A stretch of 64,000 nucleotides of DNA from Coniella vitis (lineage: Eukaryota; Ascomycota; Sordariomycetes; Diaporthales; Schizoparmaceae): the NCBI GenBank assembly GCA_011317545.1, contig WUJK01000005.1:2418001-2482000 (forward strand). Direction: 5' to 3'. Shown piece after piece: positions 24,148 to 37,129 of the stretch. The stretch's first letter is position 1. Each line of letters opens with the position of its first letter. The notes beneath the pieces were generated by a model that saw nothing but the letters and a program-made list of their open reading frames with translations, did not search any database and had not been told where the DNA came from. Both the position numbers and the translations under genes were made by a program.

Positions 24148-26111
24148 TACTATGTACTTCTACCAGTATGTGAGAAAGCGGAATCACAGGGGAAGGAAAA
24201 ATAAAAGACATGGTGGATATGCTGGATTGGCGTGGGCTTGGAGGCGGCGGCGAGCGGTTGCATCCAGACGCCGGGCCTTGCCAGGCTTGACGAATTCCCC
24301 GAAGCCGGGTGGACCGGCAAGCTAGACAAATCTGTTGCACATGGTTGATGTCCATTCGCGGCGGAGATGTGAAGGAGGAGGGAGGGATACAAGATGTGAA
24401 CAAGAGAGCGGATGATTTCGAGAGTGGAGGAGGCCCGGGGGAGGGGGGTGAATGAAACAAGTAAACGGTTTGAGAGGGCCTGGGCGCGTGTGGGCACGCC
24501 CTGTACCATGGTACATAGTAGCAGTGAGCCCAACTTGCCAACTTGCCAGCTGGGAAGCTACAGCCCCTGGACTCAAACTTGATAACCAGACCCCCCCCCC
24601 TTCTCGAGATGCAGACCAGTGCAGAGGCAATCAACCCATAAATCACGACCTACTTACATAGTACAGCATAGGACGTACATAGGACTGTGATTTGGGCGCT
24701 CACCGTACCCACAGCCAGCAATCAACAACAGCCGTAATACAGAATGTGACCAATATACATAGTAACGGACCGAACCATGGACAAGTGCTTGTACCCTTTC
24801 TCCCAGCCCCGAGCGCGGTATTGCGATGATTGCCAGGACTTGGCAGACCCAGCTGGCGGTATACCAAGTAGCTGATCATTTGTGGGCATCGTGTAGCTGT
24901 GCTGCAAAGTAGCAACAGCCAGGAGAGAGGCCGGGAAAGCTGCGGTCGGCGTTGCTTGTCTCAGCCTCCCCATCCACGCCGAAGCATGCAGACGCAGACA
25001 GCATTTTGGATGTCCAAAATGGAGAGATGGATGCTGCACCGCAACCGTCATGCTTCACGACGGTCGAGGACAGGATAGCGTGGCATAGCGTGGCATAGCA
25101 TAGCAGAACCATTGGGAGGCCTGCCTGGGACTTTGATTGAGGTTCATTTGATGAAGGGGTGAAGCCTCACACCCCCCTGTTACCATAACGGGCCTAGTGG
25201 CCCAGATTGTGTTTGAGATTAGGGGAGCTCGGGGCCTGCGCTACGCTAAACAAATCCTGACCGTGGCGGCCGACTGCCGTTTTAGAGCCCTCTCGCACCC
25301 AACACTGCCTCTTTGAGCGACCTTGCTCCCAGCGTATTGCCAGTACCTGGGCAGTACAGTACATATAACTGTACTATGAACGCTGGATGAATGGACACGG
25401 CGGGCTGCCAGCACAGCATCAACACGAGACAGGCTATTTTCCGATTTGCTGCGCCCCTGAAGGGCTGCAAAGCACCCTTATTCTGGGCTGTTATGCTGGC
25501 TGGCTTGCTTGCAAGTACTATGTATCTTGTTTGGTGTTCTACTATGTACTAGCAGCACACGCTGTCAGGCGATGGCCTCTTAGCCCTGATCGTGGAGCCC
25601 TCGGCTTTGAGTCAACACTGCATGGTCCCAGCAAAAAGACGTGCGAGGCATCCTGTGGATCGCTGGCCTGACCATGCCAACCAGACAAGATGCTGCGAGT
25701 GCGAGGCCCCCGTCTTCAATGCCAAGCCGTCACAATGCTATTGTCTGGCTGCTGCTTCTGTCAGGTCTCTTGTTATCTCTGGCCCGTCACGTCTTCCTCT
25801 AAAATACGCACACCACAAAGTACCCGACACGCGCAGTTTCAACCCACCAACCTTTCCGTTTAGCAGTCTTTAACGCGCACGGGCCGTTGCTTCAGGCGGA
25901 CCGACTGACTGCCTGTGTACATAGTACTGTAGCAGTCAACTGCCGCGACCGATGACAGCTTCCGGGCGTAGCAGGCCATGTGGGGCCTGCAGTGTTTTCC
26001 CCCTGAGCCAGGCCGACGACAGGGGGGTTGCAGCTCAGCCACTTCAACCTATCAACGTCACCTCGACGCTTTGCTTCCCATCCCGACACCCATCACGGCC
26101 CATGGGTGAAA

Positions 26112-26144
<33 letters not shown>

Positions 26145-26246
26145 CCCTGCAAGCAAGAAAGGAAGAATACAACCCCGCCAAATCTATCAGAAATTTCTGC
26201 GCAAGAGCCTGACTGAATCAGTTCCTCGGCTCGTGAATACATAGTA
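24148..26246. repeat. Cluster B of the dispersed 9-mer (8 copies)
   Basis: Forward copies at 24148, 25516 and 25540; complement copies at 24512, 24655, 24756, 25918 and 26238. The 24512 copy directly overlaps the end of a second TGTACCATGGTACA palindrome (24502-24515). Confidence 0.85.
26116..26143. repeat. (CA)14 dinucleotide repeat
   Basis: Fourteen uninterrupted CA units in a gene-free region. Confidence 0.95.
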
Positions 26247-29200
26247 CGTCAAGGTGTACGTATACTAGTCACGAACCCCACTGCCTCAAAAGTCCCGACG
26301 AGGCTGGCTTTGGCCCCTTCACCGGCGCTTCACGAGAGACTGCAATACGTGGGACGAAAAACAGAGTTACGGCTTTGGGCCGCGGCTTCTCGTCGCCATC
26401 CAGGGCCGGCTCAACTCTCGCGCATGCCAGAGCCCTATTACGAACCGATGTTTGGGTCCGTTGTTTCACCAAACACAAAATTATTTAGTCCGGTAGTGTA
26501 GCACCCAGAAGCCAAGCGCTCTGGACATGCAGCCGTAAAGCCGACCCGGATTCAAGTGGACCATACTTGTTGGTCGCCCACGACTTATGCGTTGTTCGAG
26601 TCTCACGACACATGGTCACTGACGACTGGACCGGCAGATTGCAATCCGAGGGCAGCCGGAGCATTTCTGTCAACCAAATTCAAGATTCGACAGCCTAGTT
26701 GCGCTGTTCGTCACTCTCGTCGACCGAGTGCTTCTCTTATCGCATGACCAAGGAGTGTGATATATATTATATATGTATATCTATCTATATATCTCTATAT
26801 ATATGCGCGTGTTTACCGCTCTCAGTGTCGCACACTGCAGGATGATCGTATCCGCCCGGCCCCCCCTTTTTACTAACATGACGATGCAGCGCGGTTGTTC
26901 CTGCAGTAAATTCCTGCGCTTGTTCCGGCGTGACCCCGGGCGTGGGTGTATAGCCACAGCGGAAAACTGCTTTGCATGACACCAACACCTCAAAGGCACA
27001 AGCTTATCAGCAGTACATCTTTTCCTGTTTTCTGGTTCAAACTAATGCCAAATGCTGCCGCTGTTGCCGGTCAAGACACCCAACTGAAGACAGTAACTGA
27101 GTAAATTTCTGCCAGTGAGGTTATGGCATCGTGTTTTCATGTACGAATCACGCGCCTTTGCGTCAGAGGAGCTTTTCGGGTCGCAAGTTGCCAAGTATTC
27201 GAGTTGTGTTATTCTCGTCGTTTGGCTTTCAACTTGGCCCTCCGGTCTCTTTATCAGATACAAGGTAGAAGAAGCATAGGGGACCTCCTAATCGAGCAAT
27301 GTGTATCTTTCCTGTTTGCTGAGGCTACACACAGACATACATACATACGTACGTACGTGCGTGTATCAACACATATTCGTGCAGCAAGCACGTATGCGTC
27401 CACAACCCCTTTCCTATATGAAGGTCAATACGTGCAGGGAGCATCATCAGCGTTCCCCAAGGAAGATTATACAGATATGCATAACTTGTCTGATCGTCCG
27501 TTCCGGTACATATGATTGAGTCGCAACCGATGAAGATCAATCTATTCTTTCCGAACCACGTCAAATGGGGCGTTTCAAGGTCTAGGTGTAATGACATAAT
27601 AAATACCGACTTAATCACTCCGCGCTAGTCTTTATATTACCATTTCTGTGTACAAACCCATAATGTCTGTGCAATTTCCCCCAAATATATCATGTTGAGG
27701 TTTGCTTGCAATTGTGAGGCTCGTCAAGGTTTGTCAACGGTTCTGGGGATCCTTGTCCAGCCAACTCGGCCATAAAAGGTTGAGAGAGCGTGTGTATGCT
27801 CTGGGCGTGAATTGAACCAGAAAAGATAAACTGATAGAAACCACAACAAAACCAACATCTGTATCAGACATGTCCACGCGGGACATCTCGCGCATGAAGA
27901 GACATAAACAAACCGGACGGATGCCTTGCGCCATACCCACAGCCAAGCAGTGCAACGTATATTGCACACATGTGATCAACATATTAATATGGGGAGCCGT
28001 TTCTCATTCTTTGCCCCAGGTCCCTAGGGCCCTCTCTATATATGCATGTTTTTACTTCTAGTTGTACAACATTTTGTTGTTTGATTCAAGCATTATCGCT
28101 AGTGGCTAATGACGGTTTATTAAGGGTTCTCGTACTTATAGTATATATATATACATATATGCTTCTGAATCATTACCTCATCGAGCCATAAATCTTGAAC
28201 TGAGATATTTGGCGAGCGCCGAGCAGCCTTGAACTTGGAAATTCGACTTAGCTTCGCGCAGGACACATCGGCTTCCAGAACACCCACTGGGCCGTGTTAA
28301 GCTGCTTCTACTTCTTTTGTTTTTCATGTTCATGGAAGTGGAAACTGAGTATAGATCGGTCCTGTCTCTTGCGTTTCATTGAGCCTTGTTGGATGTCGTT
28401 TCGACCCACGGATGCGGATGAACAAATGTGAAAAAGAAGGGAAAATAAATAGAAACGGGAGAGGGGAAGCAAAGTTGAAATCAATGATTGTCGTGATAAT
28501 AACCCTTCAATGTGATGCATTACCACTTCTCCCGACATCTCAAACGTTATTATTAGGGTAATAATACAAAATGAAATGTTGAATCTTTCTGAAAAGATAC
28601 TATCAACTAATCAACGACGACATAGTTACAGCACAAAAGACGGACACACGATTAGAAAAGCATTATTACAAGGCTGACAGTTTCCTAAATGGGACAAGTA
28701 TTACTTGCTTACCACTTATGGGGTCCACCTAATGAGTGGAACGTTGGGGAAAGAAAGACTCCACAGCACTTTTGGTTTCTCACTTATGAATATGGCTCTC
28801 TCTCGTTAAGCTAATGGCTGTTTCTCATTCGGGTTGGGCTGGCGTCCAAATGGGTTGACTTGTTTTTCATTTCTTTCTTTTTCTGGGAAAATGGTGTGCC
28901 CAGAGAAATGGTTTTGGGTTCTGATTTGCATCTGTGTCAGAGTGCTCCAGTGTGCCTTTCTCCGCGAGGATTGCTATAACGATGCATTCCCTTCTCTTAT
29001 ACGGGTTCCGGTTTTTACTGGAGCATCAAGAATAGAGTTCGTCGGCTATCCGAGTGTTCGCTCTACCTAGGTTGTCCGTGCTCAAACTTTTTCTTTTTTT
29101 CAAGGCATGGATGGTAACTTAACATTTGAGAAACATCTCAACTGCGCGGGAACACAAGAAAAGCATATACAGCTATATCAACCAAGTTTCAACCAAGTTT

Positions 29201-31122
29201 TCATGGATAAAAGCATGAAAGGAGGCAAGGAGCCGTGTAGCAAGACTGTACAAAAGGACTTTGTCGGCGTCAAATCAGACTGATTGATACCCAAGTCTAC
29301 AATTGGCTGACCCCGTGGTTGGAGTCGTTGGGCTAGATCCGACTTGTGTCAAATCAGAACTAATGCTCAAGTATAAAGAGTGCGTGGGAAATCTAGTCAG
29401 GGTGTTTGAAGAAAAGCACTCAACCTAATATAAAATTTGAAAGAGCAATCATCTCATCAGTCTACTCAGTTAGCTCTTTGAGCCCGGGTTCTGCTAATGT
29501 TTCTTACCCAAGAGCCGGGTTGCGGTGAAACTTTATAAGAATATCAATCATTATGCTTTGCGTGAGTTCTCAAAACTAATCTTGCGCCTCGCAGAGTTTC
29601 CTTTTCCATAAGTACTTGTATCAACAACTTGTTCTACCGAATTTGGGTTATAGTGCATATGCCAGCTAACCAAACTCGTAGCATGGATTCTGATATTGTC
29701 GGTCAGTCGGGTGGAGCGAAGGTGTAGCAGTAAGCAGATATTCTGCCCACCGCGTCAATTTTGCCACGCAAGCATAAATTGCAGCTAGTGCATGTTAGAT
29801 TTCGTTGAAACAATGGGGATAGCAAAAGAGCGTCCAGATGACATAGTCTTTCCAAAATTGACCATCGCTTGCTGTAATTCAAAGTAGTGTTGAACCTTGT
29901 CATATATGAGATCGTAGCCCTAAGCCTGGTGTTCACAAGATCCGTGGGATGTGGCCTCGTTGGAAGTAAATGCAAAGCTAAGCAAAACACCTCGATCTTT
30001 CATCTAAGAGGTCAATATTCCAAAGAGATCGGGCCAGATGCGTACTGTGTCACTACACAACGTTGATGATATAACGCAGACGAGTCTTACGATCGCTGGC
30101 GTCATATTGCCCATTCAAAAGAGGTTTATCGGAGAGTGGCAGTAATGGCACATGGTTGTTGCGAAATAAGACCTGAGTTTCGACACTGCTTTGTTGGGAG
30201 TTTCTGATATGCTGGCAGATATAACGGGGACATGTCCTACACTGCCAGAGATGCTTTGGCTTATTAGCCTCTTTGCTAGGTGGTAACGCGATGAACCAGT
30301 GGTTTCCATCATATGTGCTACACTTCTGTCCGTCTGGAGACACCGATGCCAGTCTGTGAGTGCCTGCTCTCTTCACTTGGAACTATTGACGTTGAGGCCG
30401 CCCATCGAGAGACAGAAATGACCTATGTGGAGTTCATATTGACAATTGATGAGTATCCTCGCAAGCTAGTCGCTCCTAGAATTTTTATCCCGTCCGTCGG
30501 CTGGAATCGTAACTTCCGCTTTTGAATGGTTGGTTAACCCTCATTGTAATCGATTGTGCAGAGTCACAATAAACAAACAGCTGCGCAAAACCTGTCGAGA
30601 ATTTGACGCACAGCAGTTTTGTCACGATGCAGCGCCCGTCACCACTACACCAGGAGCCCTCCTTAAAAGATTGGGCAATGATGCAACTTCGTCGCATTAT
30701 CTGACAGGACCATTTATATAGTACGTCGCATTCTTTCAGCATCCTTTAAAATCCTGAAAATGGTGAGGACTACTACTTATGTATGATGCTGTATGGCGTC
30801 AGCTTTGGCGATCACGCGTGAGACCGCACGGAGGAGAATGTCCTCAGACGGCTCACTTGAATCAACTAGCGCGGCCAGTTTTGTATGCCCATGGATGCAG
30901 TTTATGTATCAAACATTTCGTCCTTTGAGATTGCGCGCGAATCACAAGAATATACGCAAGAAAAACCCAGCGAGATTGACAAACTAATCTTGCATCGAGA
31001 TATGACGGCTATCCCAATGCAATCAGAATGCAGACGGGTTGTTTGGGAGGGTTGAGTGTAGAAGTCTGAGAGACAGAGTTACTTGCAACCAGAATTGCAG
31101 GGGTGCTGGATTGCAGATGGGA

Positions 31123-31132
31123 AAGTCACGTG
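31123..31132 (+). promoter_or_regulatory. AAGTCACGTG element upstream of RPL19
   Basis: The sequence AAGTCACGTG lies about 200 bp before the RPL19 start. It contains CACGTG (E-box) and AGTCACG, which resembles the core of the HOMOL-D element of fission-yeast ribosomal protein promoters (CAGTCACG). The match is short and the regulatory role is only inferred. Confidence 0.3.
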
Positions 31133-31335
31133 TTAGGTCATGCGGATGCTAACAATTTCGCTAGCGCCCTTGTTTGCCGCACCAAGCTGGCGGGGAAGCC
31201 AACAGCCCGTCTCAACCTCCCAAGCCGCCGCTTCGTCCGCTGCCTGGAAATTTTTACGACCCTTCCCTTCTGAAGCCAGCCCCATCCACCCGACCAACCC
31301 ATCGCCAAGGACCATCACCACCAAGTGCAGTCAAG

Positions 31336-32483
31336 ATGTGAGTGCCCGTCCTCGAGTTCCTCGACGATTTTCGGATTGCAAACAGGCCAGAAAGAGATGG
31401 ATAGAATGATTTGGGGCGTTGAATTGATGGAAGACTTGGGGGAGGAGACTTGGCCGGTCCATGACGCCCACAAGCCCAGCAGCCCAAAACGCACGCAAAA
31501 CGAACCCACCGAGCACGAGTTTTCACCAGCATCACCAGCACAAATCCACCACTACCGATTCCAAAACACATCATTTTTTTCCACAATCATTGCGAGATGC
31601 TGCAAAATGGGGCTAGAAATTATTGTGGAGTGCTGACTTGTCGATTTTTCGTACGTACAGGGTCAACCTGCGAACCCAGAAGCGCCTCGCGGCCGATGTC
31701 CTTAGCTGCGGCAAGGGCAAGATCTGGCTTGACCCCAACGAGGTCAACGAGATCTCCAACGCCAACTCCCGCCAGTCCATCCGCAAGCTCGTTGCCGATG
31801 GCCTCATCATCCGCAAGCCCGTCACCATGCACTCGCGTGCTCGCGCCCGTGAGCTGAACCTCGCCCGCCGCATCGGTCGCCACCGTGGTTTCGGAAAGAG
31901 AAAGGGTACCGCTGATGCCCGTATGCCTGAGTACGTTTGCATCGCAACCGCCCGTTGACGAGACAAGGAAAGATTTTGCTGCGGCACAATATAGCTTGGC
32001 AACAAGATATATAAGCCGGAGCTCCTGAGCTGGGAATCAGCGGGATTGCAAGCTGGCAAAACAAGAGAAAATGGGACTGACATGCTGGATTTATAGGCAA
32101 GTCCTCTGGATGCGCCGTCAACGTGTTCTCCGCCGCCTCTTGGTCAAGTACCGTGCCTCTGGCAAGATCGACAAGCACCTGTACCACGAGCTGTACCACG
32201 CTGCCAAGGGTAACACCTTCAAGCACAAGCGCGCCCTGGTCGAGCACGTACGTATCATGATCTCTTCCCAAGTATTTGCTGAAATTCTTGGCTCAATTGG
32301 GATACTGACATTTATTGTTTCTTCTAGATCCACCGCGCCAAGGCCGAGAAGGCCCGCGAGAGACAGCTGAAGGAGGAGATGGACGCCAAGCGTGCGAAGA
32401 CCAAGGCTGCCCGCGAGCGCAAGGTGGCTCGCCAGACGGAGAAGAGAAACGCTATGTTGGGCGATGTGGAGGAGCAGAAGTAA
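31336..32483 (+). CDS. RPL19: 60S ribosomal protein L19 (eL19)
   Basis: Four exons: 31336-31337, 31661-31930, 32097-32247 and 32328-32483, giving 192 residues. The first exon carries only AT of the start codon. The intron GTGAGT...GTACAG follows and the G is supplied by exon 2, giving M|VNLRTQKRLAADVLSCG. Intron 2 (166 nt) joins ADARMP to EQVLWMRRQRVLRRLL; intron 3 (80 nt) joins RALVEH to IHRAKAEKARERQLKEEMD. The length, the basic composition and the long C-terminal helix rich in Lys/Arg/Glu match eL19 throughout. It is a structural protein of the large ribosomal subunit. It lies upstream of and in the same direction as the SHMT gene. Confidence 0.97.
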
Positions 32484-34087
32484 GGGCGGACCGGGCAACA
32501 CGTTGGTGTCAACGGCAACGGTACCAGCAACCACGACAACATTCCTCCTCACTGAATGAAGACGGAAAGGGTTCTTGCATTCGGAGTATTCGGTTGGGTT
32601 CGCGCTGCTCAGTACACCTTTCTCTGAAATCCACACAGCACATGGCTTTTAGAGAAAGAAAAGATCTCTCTCTGTGTCTCTCTCGGGGGGTTTCGGCATG
32701 TTTTGATGGCATTGAAAACGGGATCAATGAGCTGCGAGCAAATTTCATGGATGGTTTCACCATTTTTCTTCTACTCTACCTCGTTCTGAGGATGCGTGAT
32801 GATTCAGTTGTGATGCCTCATGATACCACTTGCTCTACCTGCGATGTCGATCCTTTCTGGTCTGCCCCCAAGCTGGCCTACGCTTGCAAAATTGCATGCG
32901 AAAGATGTACAATACAAGCAGAAGGCAATTCAAGAACAATGACCACCCAAGGCTCAACCACTTGTGCCACGAACATTCTGGACAGTGATCGCGTGAAGAG
33001 GTGCACCTCGGAGGTAAAAAATATAGATATACGTGGCTAGAATTTAGCATCACAGCACCTTGGGCAGAGTGCACGAGAGACCGTACTTTAAGCATTTAAG
33101 GTTGACCTACTGCCTTCCGTGTCATGAGTGTGCCACCGCGCTCTCAGCTCGCTTGAGCCCGTCGTCAATCGCGTGGACCACACAATTGACCTTGACACAT
33201 GGCAATGTTCAATACTAAAGCTACAATGCTATCTAGCAGTGGTGAGGCGATAACGCACAAATCCAGACCAAAAGAAACGAGTCATTAGTGGAGGGAAGAT
33301 AGTAAGGTAGACAGGGAGGGAAGGGGGCGGATCATGGATAACAGGTGTTTTTGATCAACCAACTTTTCTCTGGTGAGATTGGGTCAGATTGGCTTCAAAT
33401 TGTCTCTTCTAAGGTGGTGAGTTGCCGCCAGAGACATATCATCATGCTCCCGCACGAGGCGGAAGAGGCACATGTGCGAGCGAAGCGGCTTCATCATACC
33501 CAAATTAGTTGATACAGAGGAGAAAAAAAGAGAAGAAGGAGAGAAGAATTGGCCGGACGCACGAAGTTATTTTTCAAGGGGCCCTCCGTGGCCCCACCGA
33601 TGCTGGGGCTGGTCCGTGCGTCTGGTATCCGCTTCAACCTGACTTGGGTGACAGGGATCCCGGCGGGGGCCAAGCGGACAGCGGGCAATGAGGGTTGCCG
33701 CGCCATGACGATAGCATCGCCTGCTTGGCCGGGCTGCCGCATATCATTCCACGCACCCACCGACACCGGCCCTCGACCACTCCCTTGCGCCGAAAGATAC
33801 CGCGTGTTTTCGCCGGGACAAGCGATATCTTTTTCTTTTGGCTGTATAATAAATTGTAATTGTCCGACTTTGGCCCTCCTTGTTCCCTGCGCCGTTCCTA
33901 ACCGCAATGGTCCTGTAACCGTCCGGTAAGTCGCCGACCCGGCCCGCCGCCCAATCTTTCCACCCGGCTAGAGCGACGAGCGGTGTTCTGTTTCTACACG
34001 GAAGCGTGTGGCTAACATATTTTGTTCTTCTTTTTCTTCCTGCTCCAGTCTAGGCCTACAAAGTGGAAGAGCAGAGCACCCGTCACC
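32484..34087. other. Intergenic region RPL19-SHMT
   Basis: This contains the 3' region of RPL19 and the promoter and leader of SHMT. A GC-rich block at 33560-33960 is probably the SHMT promoter. The translated frames in it are not recognisable. Confidence 0.5.
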
Positions 34088-35982
34088 ATGTCTGCTTCTC
34101 CTCTGTTTCGAGGCGTCTCGCGCGTCCTGCGGTCCGGCCCAGTGCGGCCGTGGGCCCAACGGGGAAGCTTCTTCTCGACCACGAGAGTCGTTTCCTCGCT
34201 GAGCGCTGAGAGCCAGCAGAAAGTGCGCCAAGAAGCTTCTGCTTCTGCAGCTCCCGCCCACACGTCTGCCCTTGCTAACCAGTCCTCTGCGCAACAGCTG
34301 CTGGCCACCAGCCTCAAGGATGCCGACCCGGCCATGTACGACATTATCGAGAATGCAAGTTCACTGACACTACCTTACCCGACCGTTCTACATCAAAGGA
34401 GGAGGTGAAGTAGTGGCTATTACATACAATTGGACATGGCTGACTTTCTGCTGTTGCTGTTCTTTCGTGCAGGAGAAGAAGAGACAGAAACACTTCATCA
34501 ACCTCATTCCTTCCGAGAACTTCACATCGCAGGCGGTGCTGGATGCCCTTGGCAGTCCTATGCAAAGTATGACGACCAACCCACAGTTCCCCGGAACTTC
34601 TAAGAAGCTTACACATTGTGTGTCGCAGACAAGTACTCCGAAGGTTATCCGGGAGCCAGATATTACGGTGGCAATGAGTTCATCGACGCCTCAGAAAGAC
34701 TATGCCAGCAGAGAGCATTAGAGACTTTTGGTCTCGATGATAAGCAATGGGGCGTGAACGTTCAAGGTTGGTTTCTTGTCACTGAATGAATTGGGTCATC
34801 TGTTCTTACTCAAAATTGCTGATGCCTGTTGTAGCTCTGTCTGGCGCGCCAGCAAACCTCTACGTTTACTCCGCCCTCATGAACACCCACGACCGCTTGA
34901 TGGGCCTTGATCTCCCCCACGGCGGCCACTTATCCCACGGATACCAAACCCCTACGAAGAAGATTTCCATGATTTCAAAGTACTTTGAAACTCTGCCCTA
35001 CCGCCTTGATGAGTCGACGGGCTATATCAATTACGACCAGATGGAAGAGCTGGCCATGCTGTACCGACCAAAGATAATCGTTGCGGGAACGAGCGCATAC
35101 AGCCGATTTATCGACTATGCACGGATAAGAGAGATTTGCAACAAGGCCAATGCCTACCTCGTTGCCGACATGGCCCACATATCCGGACTCGTTGCCGCAA
35201 AGGTCATTCCCAGCCCCTTCTCGTTCGCCGACATCGTCACCACCACCACCCACAAGTCCCTTCGTGGCCCTCGTGGTGCTATGATTTTCTTCCGCAAGGG
35301 TGTCCGCCGCCAAAACCCAAAGACCAAGGAAGACGAGCTTTACGATCTCGAAGGCCCCATCAACTCGTCCGTCTTCCCGGGCCACCAGGGCGGCCCGCAC
35401 AACCACACCATCGCAGCGCTCTCTGTTGCTCTCAAGCAAGCACAGTCGCCCGAGTTCCGCGCATATTCCGAGCAGGTTCTGACCAACTCTAAGGCCCTCG
35501 CCCGCAGATTGGGCGATGGCAAGGACAAGGGTGGTCTAGGCTACAAGCTCGTGTCTGGCGGCACCGACAACCACCTGGTGCTCGTTGACCTTAAGCCGCA
35601 GGACATTGACGGCGCACGCGTCGAGCGTGTCATGGAGCTCGTCGGTGTTGCTGCTAACAAGAACACAGTGCCCGGTGACAAGTCTGCCCTCATGCCTGGC
35701 GGCCTGCGCATGGGTACGCCTGCCATGACGACACGAGGCTTCAATGAGGATGACTTTGCCCGAGTTGCTGATATCGTGGATCGTGCTGTTACGATTGCGT
35801 CGAGAGTCAGCAAGGCGGCTAAGAAGAACGCCGAGGAGAAGGGCGTCAAGGCCCCGGGTAGGCTCAAGGTGTTCCAGGAGTACCTGGGCGATGGCGAAAA
35901 TGATCCCGAGATCCTGCAACTGAGGAGCGAGGTGGCGGACTGGGTGGGAACGTATCCACTGCCATGGGACGTGAGGTCGTAA
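34088..35982 (+). CDS. SHM1: Serine hydroxymethyltransferase, mitochondrial
   Basis: Four exons: 34088-34354, 34473-34566, 34629-34766 and 34835-35982, giving 548 residues. It interconverts serine and glycine with tetrahydrofolate, using PLP. The N-terminus (MSASPLFRGVSRVLRSGPVR, then WAQRGSFFSTTRV) is Arg/Ser-rich without acids, a clear mitochondrial presequence, so this is the mitochondrial isozyme. The PLP lysine is K307 in TTTTHKSLRGPRGA; the cofactor-side DMAH motif is at 278-281. EGYPGARYYGGNEFID is restored across intron 2. Intron 1 begins with GC (AAT|GCAAGT) and ends TGCAG, a GC-AG intron; no nearby GT donor keeps the frame (IIEN|EKKRQKHFIN). The start has CACCATG context; an upstream in-frame ATG at 34022 would bury the presequence. 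Confidence 0.97.
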
Positions 35983-37129
35983 GATCGCACATCGCACTCG
36001 CTAGGCGAGCGGCGATAGACGAAATTTGGAATGAATATTGAGAGATTGAAGTCAATCGTGCCTTGTGTAAACACTACAACCAAGAAGACAAGGGCGAGAG
36101 AAAGTTCAGCTTTAGCCATAGAGCAAAGTCATCATGAGTGGAAGAAGCGGGCCAGATACGCCAGGTCAAAGTTCAGACGGGGCATAGTGCGATTTCCACA
36201 TGATTATTTCTCCAGATAACAGTTAGTTAGGCAGCATGCGGTATGTCGCCTACATGGCCATACATTACATATCACTTGATTCTCTTGGTTATGCCATCAC
36301 TGTTTTGATTTCGGTTGTGAATGCTTTGTAAGGCGGGTGTCGCGTAGTAATTAGTGACTAGATTGCTACTAGACAACAATATATCACAGCAGTGTTTTCT
36401 TTGTAGAACTAAGAACCTGAAGTGCAATATAGATTATTCTCAATTCTTCAAAACTCCAAGGTTGGCCTAACTTACACGAGCAACACCTACCAGCATCCAC
36501 TCTGCTGCTTGGAAACTCAGAATTATCAACATAAGTACAAGGAGTTCATAAGAGGAGCGTGCATGTCACATTAGTATGGATGGAGTAATTTGTGCGTCAC
36601 ACAACTTAGCATAGTGAGTCGCAATATCACAGCCTCGTCGTGCTGCCTCGTTGTGCTGCAGCCAATCAGATCTCTTGGAGGATCATAAGCCAATTCCAGC
36701 ATCCCGGCAGCCTTGTTGTGCATGTTGACCAATCATATTTTTTGTTTGATTTTCTGGTGAATTTTAGCAGAGCCACACCGACGCCAGATATCGATGTGCA
36801 TCACAGTCTTACACGAGGCTGGAACCTGCTCAGATCATTTGAACAATTCTTCAAAGGTCTTGAAGCCACCACTCCCCATTCAAAAACCTGACTCCCTCCA
36901 CTCTTGACCGTTCTCCTTTCCTTTCCCGCTCCTCCTTTCTCCAAAATCTACAACAATTTTTCTATCGAGCCAATTCGAAGACAACTATATCTACCACTCC
37001 TCCAAATTCCCGTTGAATTCTGGCCCTCATTTACGAGCCATCATTTTCTCCTTTCAAATCTACCGTTGCACTTCAACTTCCACCATTTCTCTCGACTTCT
37101 GCACGAGATCGCTGCCGGAGCTCATCACA
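35983..37129. other. Intergenic region SHMT-BTB gene
   Basis: It is AT-rich to ~36600, then pyrimidine-rich from 36890 to the BTB start, as expected for a promoter and 5' leader. No gene is seen. Confidence 0.5.

Larger units (their letters stand above)
23504..31122. other. Gene-free region upstream of RPL19
   Basis: The first part (to ~26.3 kb) carries eight copies of the 9-mer, a T12A17 block at 24054-24082 and a (CA)14 tract at 26116-26143. The rest (27-31 kb) is AT-richer, with TA-rich patches at 26760-26800 and 28140-28160, and contains no recognisable gene. A minus frame at 30053-30376 has ordinary composition but no family match that I know. Confidence 0.5.

Noticed and set aside
23993..24646. 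Minus-strand frame of 217 codons
   Set aside because: It crosses the T12A17 block and Pro/Ser-rich random-looking sequence; no recognisable domain, start context or splice continuity.
31931..32096. snoRNA in RPL19 intron 2
   Set aside because: A TTGACGA and a CTGA are present about 70 nt apart, but the C box is poor, no rRNA guide is evident and no closing stem is visible.
33549..33929. Plus-strand frame of 126 codons before SHMT
   Set aside because: It is GC-rich promoter DNA with no conserved motif; it overlaps an equally open minus-strand frame.
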